DNA of 64,000 nt from Phoronis australis (taxonomy: Eukaryota; Phoronida; Phoronidae), in contig NMRA01000684.1 of the NCBI GenBank assembly GCA_002633005.1, positions 85,050 to 149,049 of the forward strand, given 5' to 3'. The position numbers were made by a program, and so were the translations under genes. This document shows, piece after piece, positions 1 through 14,042 of this stretch. Under the pieces are notes generated by a model. It saw nothing but the letters and a program-made list of their open reading frames with translations, searched no databases and was not told the DNA's origin. The stretch's first letter is position 1, and every line of letters begins with the position of its first letter.

Positions 1-3000
1 ATAAGATTTCTACTTTACAATGTGATTAATAGACACTCAAAATGGCTACACAACGAGGTTGAAAGGCCGTGAATTATTCACGAAAGTAACAGCTAAAGAT
101 GAGTATATTTCAGTACAAAGCAGCTGAAAAACCAAAGCTTCATGTTGTAGTTTAGAGCAAATGCTCGGTGTTTTAGGAACACTTTACTGCAACACAGAAC
201 AGTGCAATAATGGTACAAAGAATCAGCAAGGAAACGAATCGTTATAATTAGGCTGAGGACGTATGAAATTCCAGTTTTAATCCACGTAGGAAAACAAATC
301 TGCTCTATCAATGAAGTTGAAAAGGTTTATTACAAGAGGCCTAGTATACAATTTTGTTGCATAATTGATTTGTTATCTCAGTATCACATGCTTGTTAATT
401 ATGTATTTATTCTCCGATAGTGTCCTGGCTGATAAATATGTATTCTAAACAAACACGTTAAATGAATATTTAGTCCAAGTAGTCAATTTCCAACTTGAAA
501 AGCAGTTGTTCTTGAGATTTTAATTAACTAGTAAGGGAATCTTTTCCGAACTTCAAAGTGTAAATAGGCAGCCAGGCTATTCGTCTGGATGATCAGCCCC
601 ACACATACACGGAGTCCGTACCCGACTAATTGGCAACTTTGATAGTGTGTACGAAGGATAATTTGAGGCCTCTAATATGTACGCCTTCCATGTATAAAAA
701 TGTGGAATACATTGAGTTGAATCTATCACAGTAATAATAGAAACGATTAGACCTAATCAGCCCAGAGAACAACAATCACTTTGTCAAAACGGGTTAATAG
801 CTAACTAAATTATAACAAATACACGTAATTATGTCTCATTTTCTACAATTAACACTTTAGCTATCATCAGTCGAAATGCCAGACTTTCAGCTGGCTCGAC
901 TGCGCATCTGAAATATGTCAATTGTGGCTTAGCGGGTGGTAACCCGACTGGTAATTCTAAGAAATCCATGATACTGTCAAATTACTGAAACTAATTGGTA
1001 GAATATATGTGTGTGTCTAGCATTATAATATCTGTAAAGACTGGCTTGTGAAGAGGTTTTGGCCCTGTGCTCCAAACTACTCCATGCATTCAACAGAAAT
1101 CAGACGAAACACCGGAAGCCTGCAAACACGTAATTTAAAAAGTTGCTGTTGCGATTTCGTGGCCAATTGGTATGATTCGCGATTATGCTCTCGACTACAA
1201 CCTCTTTCGTATTCCCTAAGACTAAATCAACGGGAAGTTTTATACTTGGATTTCGATCGCAATTAACACCGCAACAACGTGAGGTGCAGTCGCTCTGATT
1301 TAATTTATCAGTAACTCGAGCAATGGTCTTCGAAAGGAATTACGTGTTCACTTGGATTCAATTTGCAAACTCTTTTCAACGATGAATGATATTTCGTCGG
1401 ATATTTCCGACTTATGTGATGGTTCTAGATCTGGTTATGAGAAATCTTTACTTATTCAAGTACCGTGCTTGGCTTATGGTTACATGAAATATTCTCTTAG
1501 ACGTCATGACGATCCTCATAAGTAGGTAGCAAATCGCTATTGCAAAACACATTTTTTTGCAGTTGAGAAAATCTGCGACGTGCATATAAGAGTTGACGGT
1601 TGTATGGTGCATCAGCTTGCTTCAACATCACTGGGGCTGGCTCACGCACAGATTTCCTTCATTTGTTCGATGCCAATGCTTGTTCATTTTACGCTTATAT
1701 TCTGTTAGGAAATGTTTCCCGAAAGCTCCGACGTTGACCAACTGTAGGCGTAACTGAGATATTCTGCGAAAACTGCTTTATTGATAAAAAGAATATCATA
1801 CCTTTTCATTCTTGTTCTGGCTTAGTTAAAAACCACCACACATAGCAGGATACTGTTAAGGCGCTTATATTGGCTTGTTTTACCGTATTTAATACGATTT
1901 CTCATTCGGAGCATCGAGTAATCCAGCAACAAGCTAAGAGATTTCGCCACAGCGCGACCAACTTTGTGTAAATATAGGTCACGGTACCATATGATCCACA
2001 CGATTTCATTGATCAAGAAAACGGTATTTTGCAATACTAAAATGCAACACCGTGAATGAAAGCCGTGTTGTCCCAAGCGCCACAAACACATTTCATCACC
2101 ATTATCGAAATATCTTTAAAAACGCGAAAATATAAGAAAGTCAAGGCGCGTTAGTAGTTGTTGATCACGCTATTACGTCACTCGGGACAGCCAATGAGAC
2201 GCCAGGAGCTAAGTAATATAATGTGGCAATGTAGCATAATTAGTTTATCCCAAATCTCTATCTCACGCTCGAATGTGGTGCTTTTAGTATTTTAAGCGAA
2301 CGTATCTGCTTTGAAAACCTAGAAAATCAACGGATCATCCGATTGACGATGAAGTCCCCACGATCCAGTGGTACACTCGACATTAAGTGGTTCTAATCAA
2401 AAATGACTCTATTTTGTACTCTGGACTGTTCCGTAAGGCGGACACTATAGTGGGGCACTTGCATGTACTTCGAGAAATCGTCGCTCTTGGAACGGAAACA
2501 GAGAATTCAAACCCATAATTCAACATTCCGGTCTCGCCGATCAATCGCTCCACAGGCCTCCATTTAAAGCTACATTTCACCCGTTTAAGCTGACATAAAG
2601 CGTGACATAAAACCACGCAATGTGTACATTGCGGAGACGTCATTGAGCACTCACTTGTGAAGTTCTTGCTGACAGTTCTTCATCAATATTCCATTCGTGA
2701 TTGTTTGCATATAAATATTTGTGAAACAATTCCACAGTGCGCGCCTGAGTGGGCAATAACCCAGACGTGATATAGTATTTCACAAAACATTAACTGGATC
2801 ATTGTTTGACTTACTCCGAAATGTAATAACGTCGATAGGCCTACTGTAAACCTAGTCGGCAAGAAAAACAAACTACATAAAGATAAAATGGAAGTAAACC
2901 AGGTTTTGAAGATTTCCACCAATCCTCGATCTGCTGCCTGCTATTGCATCATTGGCGTCAATCGTCGAAGTCCATGTTAAACGCAGTAATCAATTAAAAT

Positions 3001-3289
3001 CTCATACTCCAACTTTGAACAATGTCGGCAAAACACAAACAGAAGTAACGATAATGAACCAATATTCTCGTTGTGACCTTGAAAATAATATCAAGGCCAT
3101 CAAATTCGACCGGCGGGTCTCGATGCCTTTGGTGCAAAATATGAAAAAAATACCCAAAAAACAAACGCTCTGCTTGAGCTAACGTGCTACACAAGGTATA
3201 CTACACGGTTAACGGACTGCAAAACACCATGTCGAACGCAATAACACGATTCACATACACGTACAAGCGCTACTTACCCTGGAAGCCGA
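1..3289. other. No gene recognised
   Basis: AT-rich sequence with short chance reading frames (all under 95 codons) and no domain, splice-flanked exon or clear repeat that I could support. If the class C receptor at 14.4 kb is intact, this may be one of its introns. Confidence 0.6.
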
Positions 3290-3515
3290 TGAGTCCGTGA
3301 CCAACGTGTATTCGGCATGATTTGTCGGAGTGAACCGTGTTTGACTGTCCGTGTGACGTATTTCTAAGTGAATGTGAGTCCGCGGCCGTGTTTTGTGAGT
3401 GAAGTGTGTTGTAAGTCCGATCCCGTGTATTTGAGTCAGTGAACGGTGTTTTCAGTAAGTGAGTCGTGTTTTTGAGTCCGACACGGTGTTTTGCAGTCCG
3501 TTAGTAGTGTAGTTA
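3290..3515. repeat. Degenerate short tandem repeat
   Basis: Loose repetition, about 30 bp per unit, of a GAGTCCG / CGTGTTTT / GTGAGTG pattern (for example GAGTCCGCGGCCGTGTTTTG, then GAGTCCGACACGGTGTTTTG). Units vary too much to give a fixed period. Non-coding. Confidence 0.5.
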
Positions 3516-4279
3516 AGGCATCTTGTAACAACATCAGTTTGAACTAACGAGCGACGGGAGACAAAAACCGAAGCTTCCTTGCACATCAGTTGGAGGGATG
3601 TAGACACATGAGGATTAGTAGCAAAACAATTGAAATTTGAAATTCTGAATAATTATGATCTATGAATAGATGTAACTGACGAATCAGGCATGCAGGTCAT
3701 CAGACATAAGTGGCCATAAAAAATCTGAAATTTCATCACTTTCAGGATAATTGCATGCCTGCCACGGATTGAGTACATCGCCGTGTAAGGCGGAGTCGTC
3801 GGAACCGCAGATTTATTCAGCTCGACTAGCTAGGCACAGTGAAATGACACTTGTTAACTCCTTAAAGTACTTAAAATCACCAATTTCATACAAAAAACAC
3901 CAAAAGCCAATCCCACCAGTCGATCAGCTGTCAAATTAGAACGCCGGCAAAGACTATCTGACGATATGTTAAATAGTAGCTGATCTCGAGTTACGAGCGT
4001 TTACGTGTCGATACATACTGCATAGAATCGGGAGAACCAAACCCAGCATTAGTCATCTTTCATTGTGTTTAATGTGGGAAATCTTCAGGTATTACTGTTC
4101 GTTTTGCTGTGCTTTATGGTATAACAAAGAATGGCTAGGTTGATGGTTGTGACAACGCAGTATTTGAGCACGCTGTGGCTCTTTTCATTTTCCCCCGGGA
4201 CATCGGAGAAGCGAAGGATATGGCACAAGTTTGCACAAGCTTGTGTTGGTGGACATGACACACTGGCGCTGAGTACATT

Positions 4280-4457
4280 AATTGATCTATTGGCAGGATT
4301 TTGAGTGACGGCTTAAGTGACCACATAGAACTCCTCATTCTTGACACACCTTCGTTTCCAAGCCGCCATTTTACCCGACAAACAACACGTTGCCGGGTAA
4401 AACTTATTGTTTGTTAGTCGACATAAAGCAAGGCGACGGAGCTTGCTATAGGTCAAG
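4280..4457. mobile_element. 178 bp MITE, copy 1
   Basis: Inverted ends ATTGATCTATTGGCAGG and GCTTGCTATAGGTCAA, with internal TTGAGTGACGGCTTAAGTGA and CCATTTTACCCGACAAACAA. The same internal blocks occur in the same order in the element at 43,419-43,596, so this is a dispersed family member. Confidence 0.75.
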
Positions 4458-4779
4458 TCGTAATACTCATCTCCGTTGAGCTAAGAAACTTTCAATTAAA
4501 GTCGCATTTCTTCAATTTTATCGTTTTTCGGACATGTATATAATTCACGGTTGCGATGTGCAATGCCATAAAGGAAGGTTTAACGATGTTGACAATGTAT
4601 TCACTTAAGTCACAACAAAGTCATTGTGGTTTTAAGCACTTTAAAGCTACAGGCATTTAGGGCCATTTCGAAGGTCAAAAGCGTCAACACTATACCTTAT
4701 TGTTTTGACAAGTTCCGACAAGTTCCGGGGTATACGGAAATTGCCGTACAGATGGTTAACTTTCTCAAGACCATTTCTC

Positions 4780-5100
4780 CTACGAAAAGGCACCTTTTCC
4801 GTCAAAATTGCCCACAAAATAGTGCCTTCCTATTTAGCTCCCTACGAAAGGGCTCTTTTCAGATGTAATTCCCTACAAAAAGGTTCACCATGGGAGTTCA
4901 AGCTCTTCAAAAGGTTTCTTTTTCCAACTAGAAAACTGTATAGAAAGCTATTAATACCATCTTCTTGTGCCGTGTGTGGCTTAGTTGGTTAAAAAGACAG
5001 CTGTCCAATAATTAATACGATTGGGCAAGGTTCATTGAATTAAACCCTAACGGTGGTGTTTTCGGAACAAAACTCTGCAAAAGGGTGACATTTTGAAGAA
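4780..5100. repeat. Diverged dispersed repeat, partner at 17,250-17,480
   Basis: Short blocks such as CCCTACAAAAAGGTTCACC, GGTGGTGTTTTCGGAACAAA and CTCTGCAAAA recur in the same order at 17,250-17,480 (CCCTGTAAAAAAGGGTTCACC, GGGGGTGTTGTTACATGGAA, CTTTGCAAAC). Weak similarity also at 18,150. No coding potential and no clear ends. Confidence 0.42.
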
Positions 5101-8100
5101 AGTTCTCAACAATAACGCGTCCCTTTTTCGAGGGTACGTCGATTTATCGTGGTATTTCAGAATATTCTAAAGTGTTAAAGATTGTGTTTTAAGCCTAGGC
5201 AACGTCAGAGACACCCTTACAGCTTCGGCTAGGTAAAAGGACTTACCATCTGACTGCGAGCTCAAAAGCAAACTTCCGAACTTTTTCCAACTTCCTTCAT
5301 CTCCAAGCCATTAAAAACTTGGAATAAGATTAAAAGGACATTCCACCCACTCGGTCGCATTATAGTAACTTCTTTACGTGATCGCTGAAGTTATTCACAG
5401 ACCAATAAATCGCATAATCTGCTAAATGAAACAAAACTGACGCGCAGACGCACTTGTAACGCAGCAGAATACAAAGGCTTACAATTGCACCGCAACACGT
5501 AGCTCACGTGCAGCGATGGGAATGACGTCACAGTGGGACAAATCAGAGTGTTCATTAATAGAACAGGTTACTAATCTGCATTCACGCTGGTCTAAAAGTT
5601 TCGTCTTTCGGTTTTACAACTTTTCAAATCATCACAATTTACTGAACCTTTTGGGTTACCGCCTTATATTGGTAGCCTTTTCGACACGTGAATATGCATT
5701 ACAGGTCATCGTTAATTAACAATTTCAATTGTTATCTGTCAGCCCCATCAGGAACCCCATTTAATGCAGAAAAAAATTAGGGGGCGCTCGTTTAAATCAA
5801 ACCTAGTGATGTCATTAACCATTGACTTCGGAATTCAACGCAACCGTATTTTAATTAGATCCGGTCAGATTCTCTCCACATGAGTATTTTCGGACGAAAA
5901 CTTCATGGCAGAATCTTGTAATATCGGGTTTCAAAAGCAAAGACAAATGAACATTTTTTTTGATAATTGGGCTTCACTTCTTTTGCTTCTCGTAAATTGA
6001 GTGGACTCGTGAAGTGTAGGCGATTTCCACAACACGTTGTTTGGCAGTTCTAGGTGACCAGACACGTGGACGAGGCGGTCTGAGTCGCCATCTGGTGACT
6101 GTATCGGCAATACGACAGGAGCGAAATTCGTTGACATAGAAGAAGGTGTGCACCTACTGACAACATTGTTTTTCATTATTGTGAAAATTGAAGATGAAGT
6201 TACGTGGCTGCATAAATCAATTTATCGGATAGTTTTGAAAATTTTCAGGTCGACCTGCAAAAATATTCAAGCCTATATTGGAGACTTATGAAAGAACTGT
6301 GCAAAACTCAAGTCGAAAAATTATCTCTGAAATCCCTTTGTTTGTAACGATTAAGCGACTGTAAAGCGATTGTGCTTGTACATGTCCATACACATTTCCT
6401 ACCCATTAGAGTTAATTTTTGATCCTCTCATTCATGTTCTAAGTGAAATTAAAGTTCAAAGCCGCCGGTGATGGAACAGGATGAGGACCTGGCTTTCGCC
6501 TGATCACCAACTTATCTCCATGCAATAAGGCTTGCTGGCCTATAACATTTAATGCATGCATACATGTTCACAAATTCCTATTCTGCGCTACAGCAAAGTT
6601 ACCCGCATTTAATATCGAATATAGCAACACAAAATCAAACATTTTCACATTTAATCATACATGTGCAAATATGATTGACGGCAAAAGTGCAGTCACATGA
6701 CTCGATGTTTTATGTTAATGAAAAAATATGTCAGACGGTTCTGAGCTACTTATCACAATGGCAGGGGTAATTTGGGGTCAGTAATGCGTGACTACAGTTT
6801 ACTTCACGCTGAACCTTCTTTTCTACTACTGTCTACAATATAACTTCGCTCCATAATCACTTTATTAGCGTTTTTTCTTGACGTGGCTGAGTTCAACCCG
6901 ACCACGCGTCCCGTTCAGTACTGACGGCATGGCTTCCCTGGACTTCGAAAATTTTCCCGGTATTTCCTTGAAACTGTTCGTAGCACAAAACGTCAAAATG
7001 TTCGATGCAGACTTTTCGTTTTGTCGCTAGGTCTAGTCCTTATTTGCGGCCACAACTAATATATGCAATGCACGACTAGGTCAGACTAATGGGAACCCGA
7101 TAACGGCAGAACGTGGAAATGCACTCCGTTACAGAAAACGTTACCGTGACTGTTCAGCACGCGCGACTTCAGCATTTAATCGGCATTAGTTGGTGAGTTT
7201 GACCTTTGACTTGTGTTGCGATGTTTTGAAATAGGATTTCAAGACGCATAGTCTCATTAAATTATGAATATGCAAGTGAAGTACTAATTTATAAACAACC
7301 CCGGGTCCTTCAAAGTGCCGGAAACCATCCGAGAACCAGATAGCATTACAATCTCACAAAAGTCTCGTTTTGCGAGACTATTTTTATGTAAACCAGTATA
7401 GTAATATTTCATCGTTACCTTAATGAAACAAGGCGCAGTTTTTATTATTTGTTTATTTTATCATCAATTAACGATTGCGTAATATTTGGAATTACTAGAA
7501 TTTTCTATACGTTCACACGTGTTTTAAGCGTATCAGATGTAGTGTTTTCTGTAAAAAGCAATTTATTTACAAACTGTTTCTGTTCTCTAACCGTTTAAAC
7601 AAAAAATTCTTAGACGTACCCGTTTTTCATGGACGAGCTTCGTATCTAATGAGCATGGCCAGAAACACCCCGCGAAAATGTAAAATGTAACTTGTTCATG
7701 TAAACGGGTATGACAAGGACTCGTATATACTAATTTGTGTATGAAGTCTCACTGCTAATAAAAATGAACGTTGGGATAAAATAACATCTAACTACTGTAA
7801 GGCGCGTTTGAGATTTCATTCTAGTAGAATGTACTATTTTCAATTATTCTCAGTGACAGAAAACCCACCATTCCTTACGTCTCTTTTTAGCAGAGTTCAT
7901 CTGACATATACACTATGTACTATATATACATACACTATAACACAGTCATTTTCAAGACCCCTTTTCTTAATGGTCATATCAAATACATAAACAGAACGTG
8001 TCAGTATTTTCAGAAGTGCTAGCTTGAGTTGTATATCTTTAATTAACGCGGAAAGTTTATTACTTGAGTTGCTCCATTTGGGAAACCGATGACACGCCAT

Positions 8101-8420
8101 CAGATGTACTGCGTAGATAAAGAGCATTTTTCATCAATAAAATCAGCGTCTCCGTGAAAGGGTGTAAATCACCATTAACGTCAAATTCATTCAACAGTAA
8201 ACAAAAACGACTAGTTACGGCTTTGGGCGTTGCTTCTTCATTGTCACTACGACTTCACTACGCTGTACCGATAACGTGAGGTGACTGAAAGAAACCCACT
8301 CTAGAGAGCATTATGTGCCCTAAATGCGTATATCGTAATGTGAAAGTTGTCATTTGGGCCTAGCATAAACCACAAAGTCGCGGATCGGAGGCGCTTTCGC
8401 AGAGATGCCTACGGTTATTG
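5101..8420. other. No gene recognised
   Basis: Only short open frames. The longest plausible one (minus, 5,931-6,176, TPSSMSTNFAPVVLP) has no family resemblance. No structural repeat seen. Confidence 0.55.
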
Positions 8421-8736
8421 TAGGCCAAATGCGACACAGGTCCTAGTTATTATAGTAATAATTCGCGATTTTTTTCAGTAATAATTCTTTAGCCAATCAG
8501 AAGCCAGGAATAATTACTGGAATAAATATCAATTACTGTAATGAATATTTATTACTGTAGTTATTCCTGGCATCTGATTGGTTTATTTATTCCAGTAATA
8601 AATATGCATTCCAGTAATAAATAACAATTACAGTAATCAATATTTAATATAGTAATTATTCTTAGCTTCTGGTTGGCTAAAGAATAAATCGCGAATTATT
8701 ACTGTAACAAAAAGGAATTTTGCCACACTTGGCCTA
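8421..8736. mobile_element. 316 bp foldback MITE
   Basis: The left end TAGGCCAAATGCGACAC and the inverted right end (read back as TAGGCCAAGTGTGGCAA) match, and the match resumes as AGTAATAATTCGCGATTT about 30 bp in, then in inner AATAAATA/CAATTACTG blocks up to the centre. The whole piece folds on itself. If TA is the target site, the ends are GGCCAA, which would suit a Tc1/mariner-type derivative. No coding capacity. Confidence 0.78.
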
Positions 8737-11700
8737 CCATGTTATCGTAGACCCATTCTTCCATCGCCCGAGATACAACGTTCCGTTTGAGTATCTTACA
8801 TGATGGAACTGTTTTAATTGCATGATATGATTTTTCGCACTTAAGACTGATTAAAAATCTGAAAAGATCTCGAATGAATTAACTTACAGTATAGTACTGA
8901 ACGTTAAAATATTTATGCACAACGGCTAGTGTTCATAGTAACTCAACATAAACACGTGCTACTTCGCCCGGGAGGCCCAAAACTGCTACAACATCACGGC
9001 CGGAAAACTAAAGTGATATTGCAGTGGGCTCTTGGATAGTGAGGTCATGTTGTCTGTGATAGTCGTTTCGTACAGTAGATATCACATATATCTTGTTGAT
9101 TCTGAGAGAAACTCCGTTAAAACGTTAATTATAGTTTAAGCTACAACCTGTGAATAGACCAATGTCAGGTAACAAAATGAATGCCGCACAACAGATGTGC
9201 ACCGCATCCCGTTTTCAACTTCTCTCTGTTGTATGTATTCGTACATGCAGTTTTCACACTTTCTGGGGCGCAGGACGTGTTATTCCGGGTGGCTAAATAA
9301 TTACTGTGTCTCAGCATTGGGACTCACACGACAGCACAAAAGTTGCTGCTGGTTTATTTAATATATAAAAACAGCAATTCCAGCGAGGTTGAAAATTGTG
9401 CGTTACGAAAGTGAAGCACTGTGGGCAAATACCGCACTTGCCCAGTAACACCTCATGATTTCGAAGGACTTGCTCAGGATGACGACTTCTCCAACAACTG
9501 CACGTGCTGTATGACGTCACAAATACCTTCATAAACAACGTCATACATATATCTTTACTATTGATCAATAGATCAAGAAAGGACGGGTGCGGATTTTCTT
9601 ATCCCAGATGCAAATTGTTTTACGTTCAACAGTTAATGGTATCGTTGTCTTAATTAATCAGTCTAGATGGAGTCGTAATGGATAGGGTCGAAATAATAAT
9701 GCATTTTAGCATGAAACGAATGGACACCCCGGCAGATCAAACGAGAGCACTTTACATTGATTTACGGATGTTTCGTGGAAACTTGAAGAAATACGTAAAT
9801 CTAGCGCAGATTTACACTTTGACTCTGCCCGTAGCTGTACAAACGTCTTAATTCGGAATCGATCTTTCTGGGCATAATTCAACCTGAACTGAAGTTGTAG
9901 TCGAAAACTTAAAATCTCCAATACTCGCCCACTACTTAAAGTGTCTATGAACCCCTGTTCTCTCCAAGAATGATTTTTTTATTTATACCACTTACCACTA
10001 CGGAAATGATCTAAACGAGTGACGTGATTTTTGGGTTTGAACTGCAAAGAAGTGACTGCTTGTTATTTCCCGAGACCATGCTTGGCGCATAAAATGACCC
10101 GCCGTGACAAGCTAACTTGCAGAGCCTGTTCTGAAGCAATCATCGCAACCAACAGTCAGATCTTTCAAATCCCTGAAATCGCCTCAAATTTGAGGAAGTC
10201 TCAATATGCGACCAATTGTACAACCCTTAAGTAGTATGGTGTCTGAATCCAAATTATTTTTCTTTGATGGAAGGTGGATTAAAAGGACAGATAATTCACG
10301 CCTTCTCAGTGTAAAAAACGATGTTGGTCACTTGCTGTTATAAAATCAGTCTCATCTCCATCCTTACTCTTGTTAGAAATGATTTCTAGACTTGACAAGA
10401 ACTGACGCTTCGTTATTTCTTCACTAGGCTCATGAAGTCTGCTTGTCACGGCGAGTTGGTTTCAGCGCGGCCAACGGAGTAGTTTGGTCGTTAGGGAAAC
10501 TTCGATTGTTATATTACAACCGATTTCAAATGCTATGAACACCAGTGACGTGGCTTTGGAAGAGTTGCCAATGTGAAGGCCGTTTTTGATTCCAGAACGA
10601 GTTTACAATTTCAGCATTTAAAAAAATTAAATATGAGCAGATAGTCCAACTGTTCGTGTTGTATTGAGAATTCAGATTTCACGCATCACACCAGTCTCAG
10701 CTGAAGGAATACACAGTGTTCAACTGCAACGACGTAACTGCAAACCATGAACAACATTTTGTTGACACGGATCCCCAGCATAAAAGTCAACACTACTAAT
10801 CACATCCGTTTGTGACTGGCACTTCTTGTGCCAGAAAACTACTAGTAATGCGCCGAAGCGATGTCCAACCGACACGGTGAAACGGACGGATTAAATGAAT
10901 TAAGCTGTTACACGATAGGTTCATAATTTGCTAATAAGTTATTTTTAAATCGACCCTCCGCCAAATGACATTTAAAAAATAAATACGTATAGCACAATGC
11001 ATGCTTCGGGCTGTGCAAGTGACTTGCATGATTTCCGAGTGTCTATTTTTGGTATTTACTCGGTTTTGTATTGTTTCTAAGGTTTACTGATGTTTAAGCA
11101 CTGAAAGTGACGGCCTTTTTGCTTTTTAACACTTGAGAAGCTGACATGACTAGGAAGTTTTCGTGTAGCAATTTACAAACTGCAGTTCATAAATGCCACA
11201 GTGAATAACAAATGTAAGGAATCGATTGCAATTCAAAGTCAATTCTTTAACAACAACTTATCACGATGAAGAAAATGGAAATTTATTTGCTTGTTTCAGT
11301 CATTATGACGTGATGACTTGACATTTGATCACGCGCTCAACCGGCGGCCGGTTCGATTTAATGTGAAGCTGTTCAATTAGCTAAGTTCATGAGCATGTTG
11401 ATGCCCACCGTGTATGCGCGTACTGAGGCCCTTGCGCTTGTACGTGAGGGTGTGCCTTTTTGCAAAACACTTGAGCAAGGCCCATCGCACAATTTTTTAA
11501 ATATAGTGAATCAAGCTTAACTTATTCGTTACAAAACGATGGACATGTACGATATTTGGCTTCGTCACTTAGACACATGTTGTCAAATTAAGGATTCTTC
11601 GATTCTTGAATCAAGGTGTCGTAATCTTGTGAAAATTCGTTCATGCAGATTTTACGCAGACGATAAAGGATTGTTGTCGACAAAGAATGTCCTTTAATAC

Positions 11701-14042
11701 TTATCTGTATTTTTATGAACAAGATTGAATTCAAATTTGAAAATTATCCTACTCTAAATATATCACGGCACGCTTTCGCTGTTCAAACCACAAACTGTTA
11801 ATATTGCAGTAGGCTGACACTTAAATATTGACCGGGCAGAAAGAGTGTGCCCTTGTTCTAATATCATTGAAGAAAAATACCATTTTCTTTTAAATTGTTA
11901 TACAATCATACCTTGAAATTAGAGAGACATATATGCACAAGTATTACTGCAAGTAACCTTCGCTAATAAATTCGCGCGCACCCGGGGGGGGGGAGCTCGG
12001 GAGGTTGAACGAGTTCCCCACTTGGCGAAGTGGGCAAAAAGGTTTGCCTCTGAGAAACAAAACTCCGAAAAAAGTAGAAAACGAGTCAAAAGTTAACTAA
12101 AAAGGCGTTTTCGCTGCACTGTTTTGGCAAGACCGCTTACTTCGAAGGATATACATGCACAGTGATGGGAGGCCTTCGTTTAGAGTCGCATTAATCAACT
12201 TTTTTGTAGAGCTTAGCGAACGTGTTTTGACTCCAAGTTCCGCTAAAAAACGACTCGGGTGGTGAGGAAATAAAACTCCTCGTTCGAGGTGCTACAAAAA
12301 ACGACTCTTTAATTCATGGACAGCTCGTCTTTCTGACTAAAACGCTGACGATTTAGCCAGGGAAACTGTGTCAGCGTTTTGTTGCCACTCTATGTGGACC
12401 TACATGTTGTATTTCGTCATGCAGTACATGACAAAGATTATAGACATGGTCACCAGTTGAAAAAATGGGGAACCCACATCACCACAGAAACGTTTTTCTG
12501 TCGGTGGAAATCTTTTGTAACAGGTTAGTAAAGGGTAATGCGTTTTGAAAAAAGTGTAATTGGTGCCTATAGTTGTAAACATGCACGTTTTGTGTAATAG
12601 TCATCGTAGGGCTAACCAGTATAATATGAGCTTGGGCGTAGACGCAAGAATCTCGCGAAAGGAGCTTGCGTGATCATGTCCTTCTCTTGGGTATACAGGG
12701 CGATATCTTGCGAAGTGCTACGTGACCTTGCGTTTTCTCGAGGGTTCTCGCGTCCCCGGAACGCGCGCCCGATTTTCACAGATGGATTCTCGTTAACTCG
12801 CGTTGAATACAGAGCATTGAAGGGTTCTGTTACAGTCGTTGCCGTTTCACCAGTGCACCTCTGTGTAAACGAAGATAATGGAGCAAACATTCAACAACCT
12901 TGAAAACCTACCATTAAAAGCAAATAGCTCTGAACTGACCTGTGAATTTAACGCGCCTGTTCCGAGGTATAATTCAAGTTTTAGAGAAGATATTCACGAC
13001 ATGGCCTACTAGCAGATGTGCATTTGTAGTTATGCGTTCGTTTACAAAACTGAAGTCATAGGTTTCGCTTGCGTCGTGTTAGCTCTGCCTAAATCGATTG
13101 AAATTAAAAAAGTAATTTCAACATAAGTATTACTTGGAAGTGTACAAAATCAACCTTTCCTGTTGCAGTTCTATACGAATGTTTCACGCACTAGTTTGTT
13201 TGGCTCCGACCGTAAGCCTATATGTGATACCAGAATTACGCACGTACTACTCGCTCGACGTGTTCTTAGAAAATTACAGGAATGTCAGTGCACGTCAACA
13301 GTTCATGACGAGATACGCGACCTTATAGATAGATTTTTGACTTGCTGAAAATCCCAATAATTCATCTAACACACGTATGATGACCAGCTTACTTATATCG
13401 GGTATCGCCTCTAAAACCAGGCAATTTTATGGCACGTGCGTGAACACGCGCCTTTGTACTGCAGTGGTTACCATCCGCCCGTGATCAGTTTAAACCCAAA
13501 GGTTAGCAAATCTAAAACTGCGTCGAGGATATTCGTTTCCGTACGAGACTCATTTCCAACTATGCGGCTGTCGATTAGGATTTAATGAACGGACCATAAA
13601 ATGTGATCAGCTCTCGACATTCATTAACTTTAACAAAAATACACCAAACGTTTTTGCCACGGGGTTAAACGTTCGCCCTGTATTTCCAGAGTAAATGTCC
13701 GAGTAAATGTCGGTTTCAATTAAAGCCAACGGGAACATAAGAATTCCAACCCCAAGTCTTTGTCGAAATTCAGAAGGATGTACAGTAACATTTCTGAAAC
13801 ATTTCCTATCCACATTCTTGGCTATTTTTTCAGTCTGTCGTTATTTTCAACATAGAACGCATTATTTATAAAACGGTTCATCAGCTTACTGGGTAGACGC
13901 ACATGTTTAATATTAAAGATAAGAACAATTTTGGATAAAAAAACAATAAAAAAGCACCTCATTAATAACTACATAAATATTGCACAGATAAATGCAACAA
14001 CTGACGTTGATAACATTGTTCCGTACTTTCGTTTCAACTCAC
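8737..14042. other. No gene recognised; expected intron of the class C receptor
   Basis: Searched on the minus strand for second-lobe flytrap motifs of mGluRs without success. Contains a run of ten G at about 11,983 and nothing else distinctive. Confidence 0.5.

Noticed and set aside
5931-6176. 81-codon minus-strand frame considered as a further class C receptor exon
   Set aside because: No flytrap, cysteine-rich or transmembrane pattern and no convincing donor.
12612-12903. Overlapping sense and antisense frames (for example IGRAFRGRENPREN)
   Set aside because: Both strands are open over the same bases, as expected by chance in CG-containing sequence; no family match.
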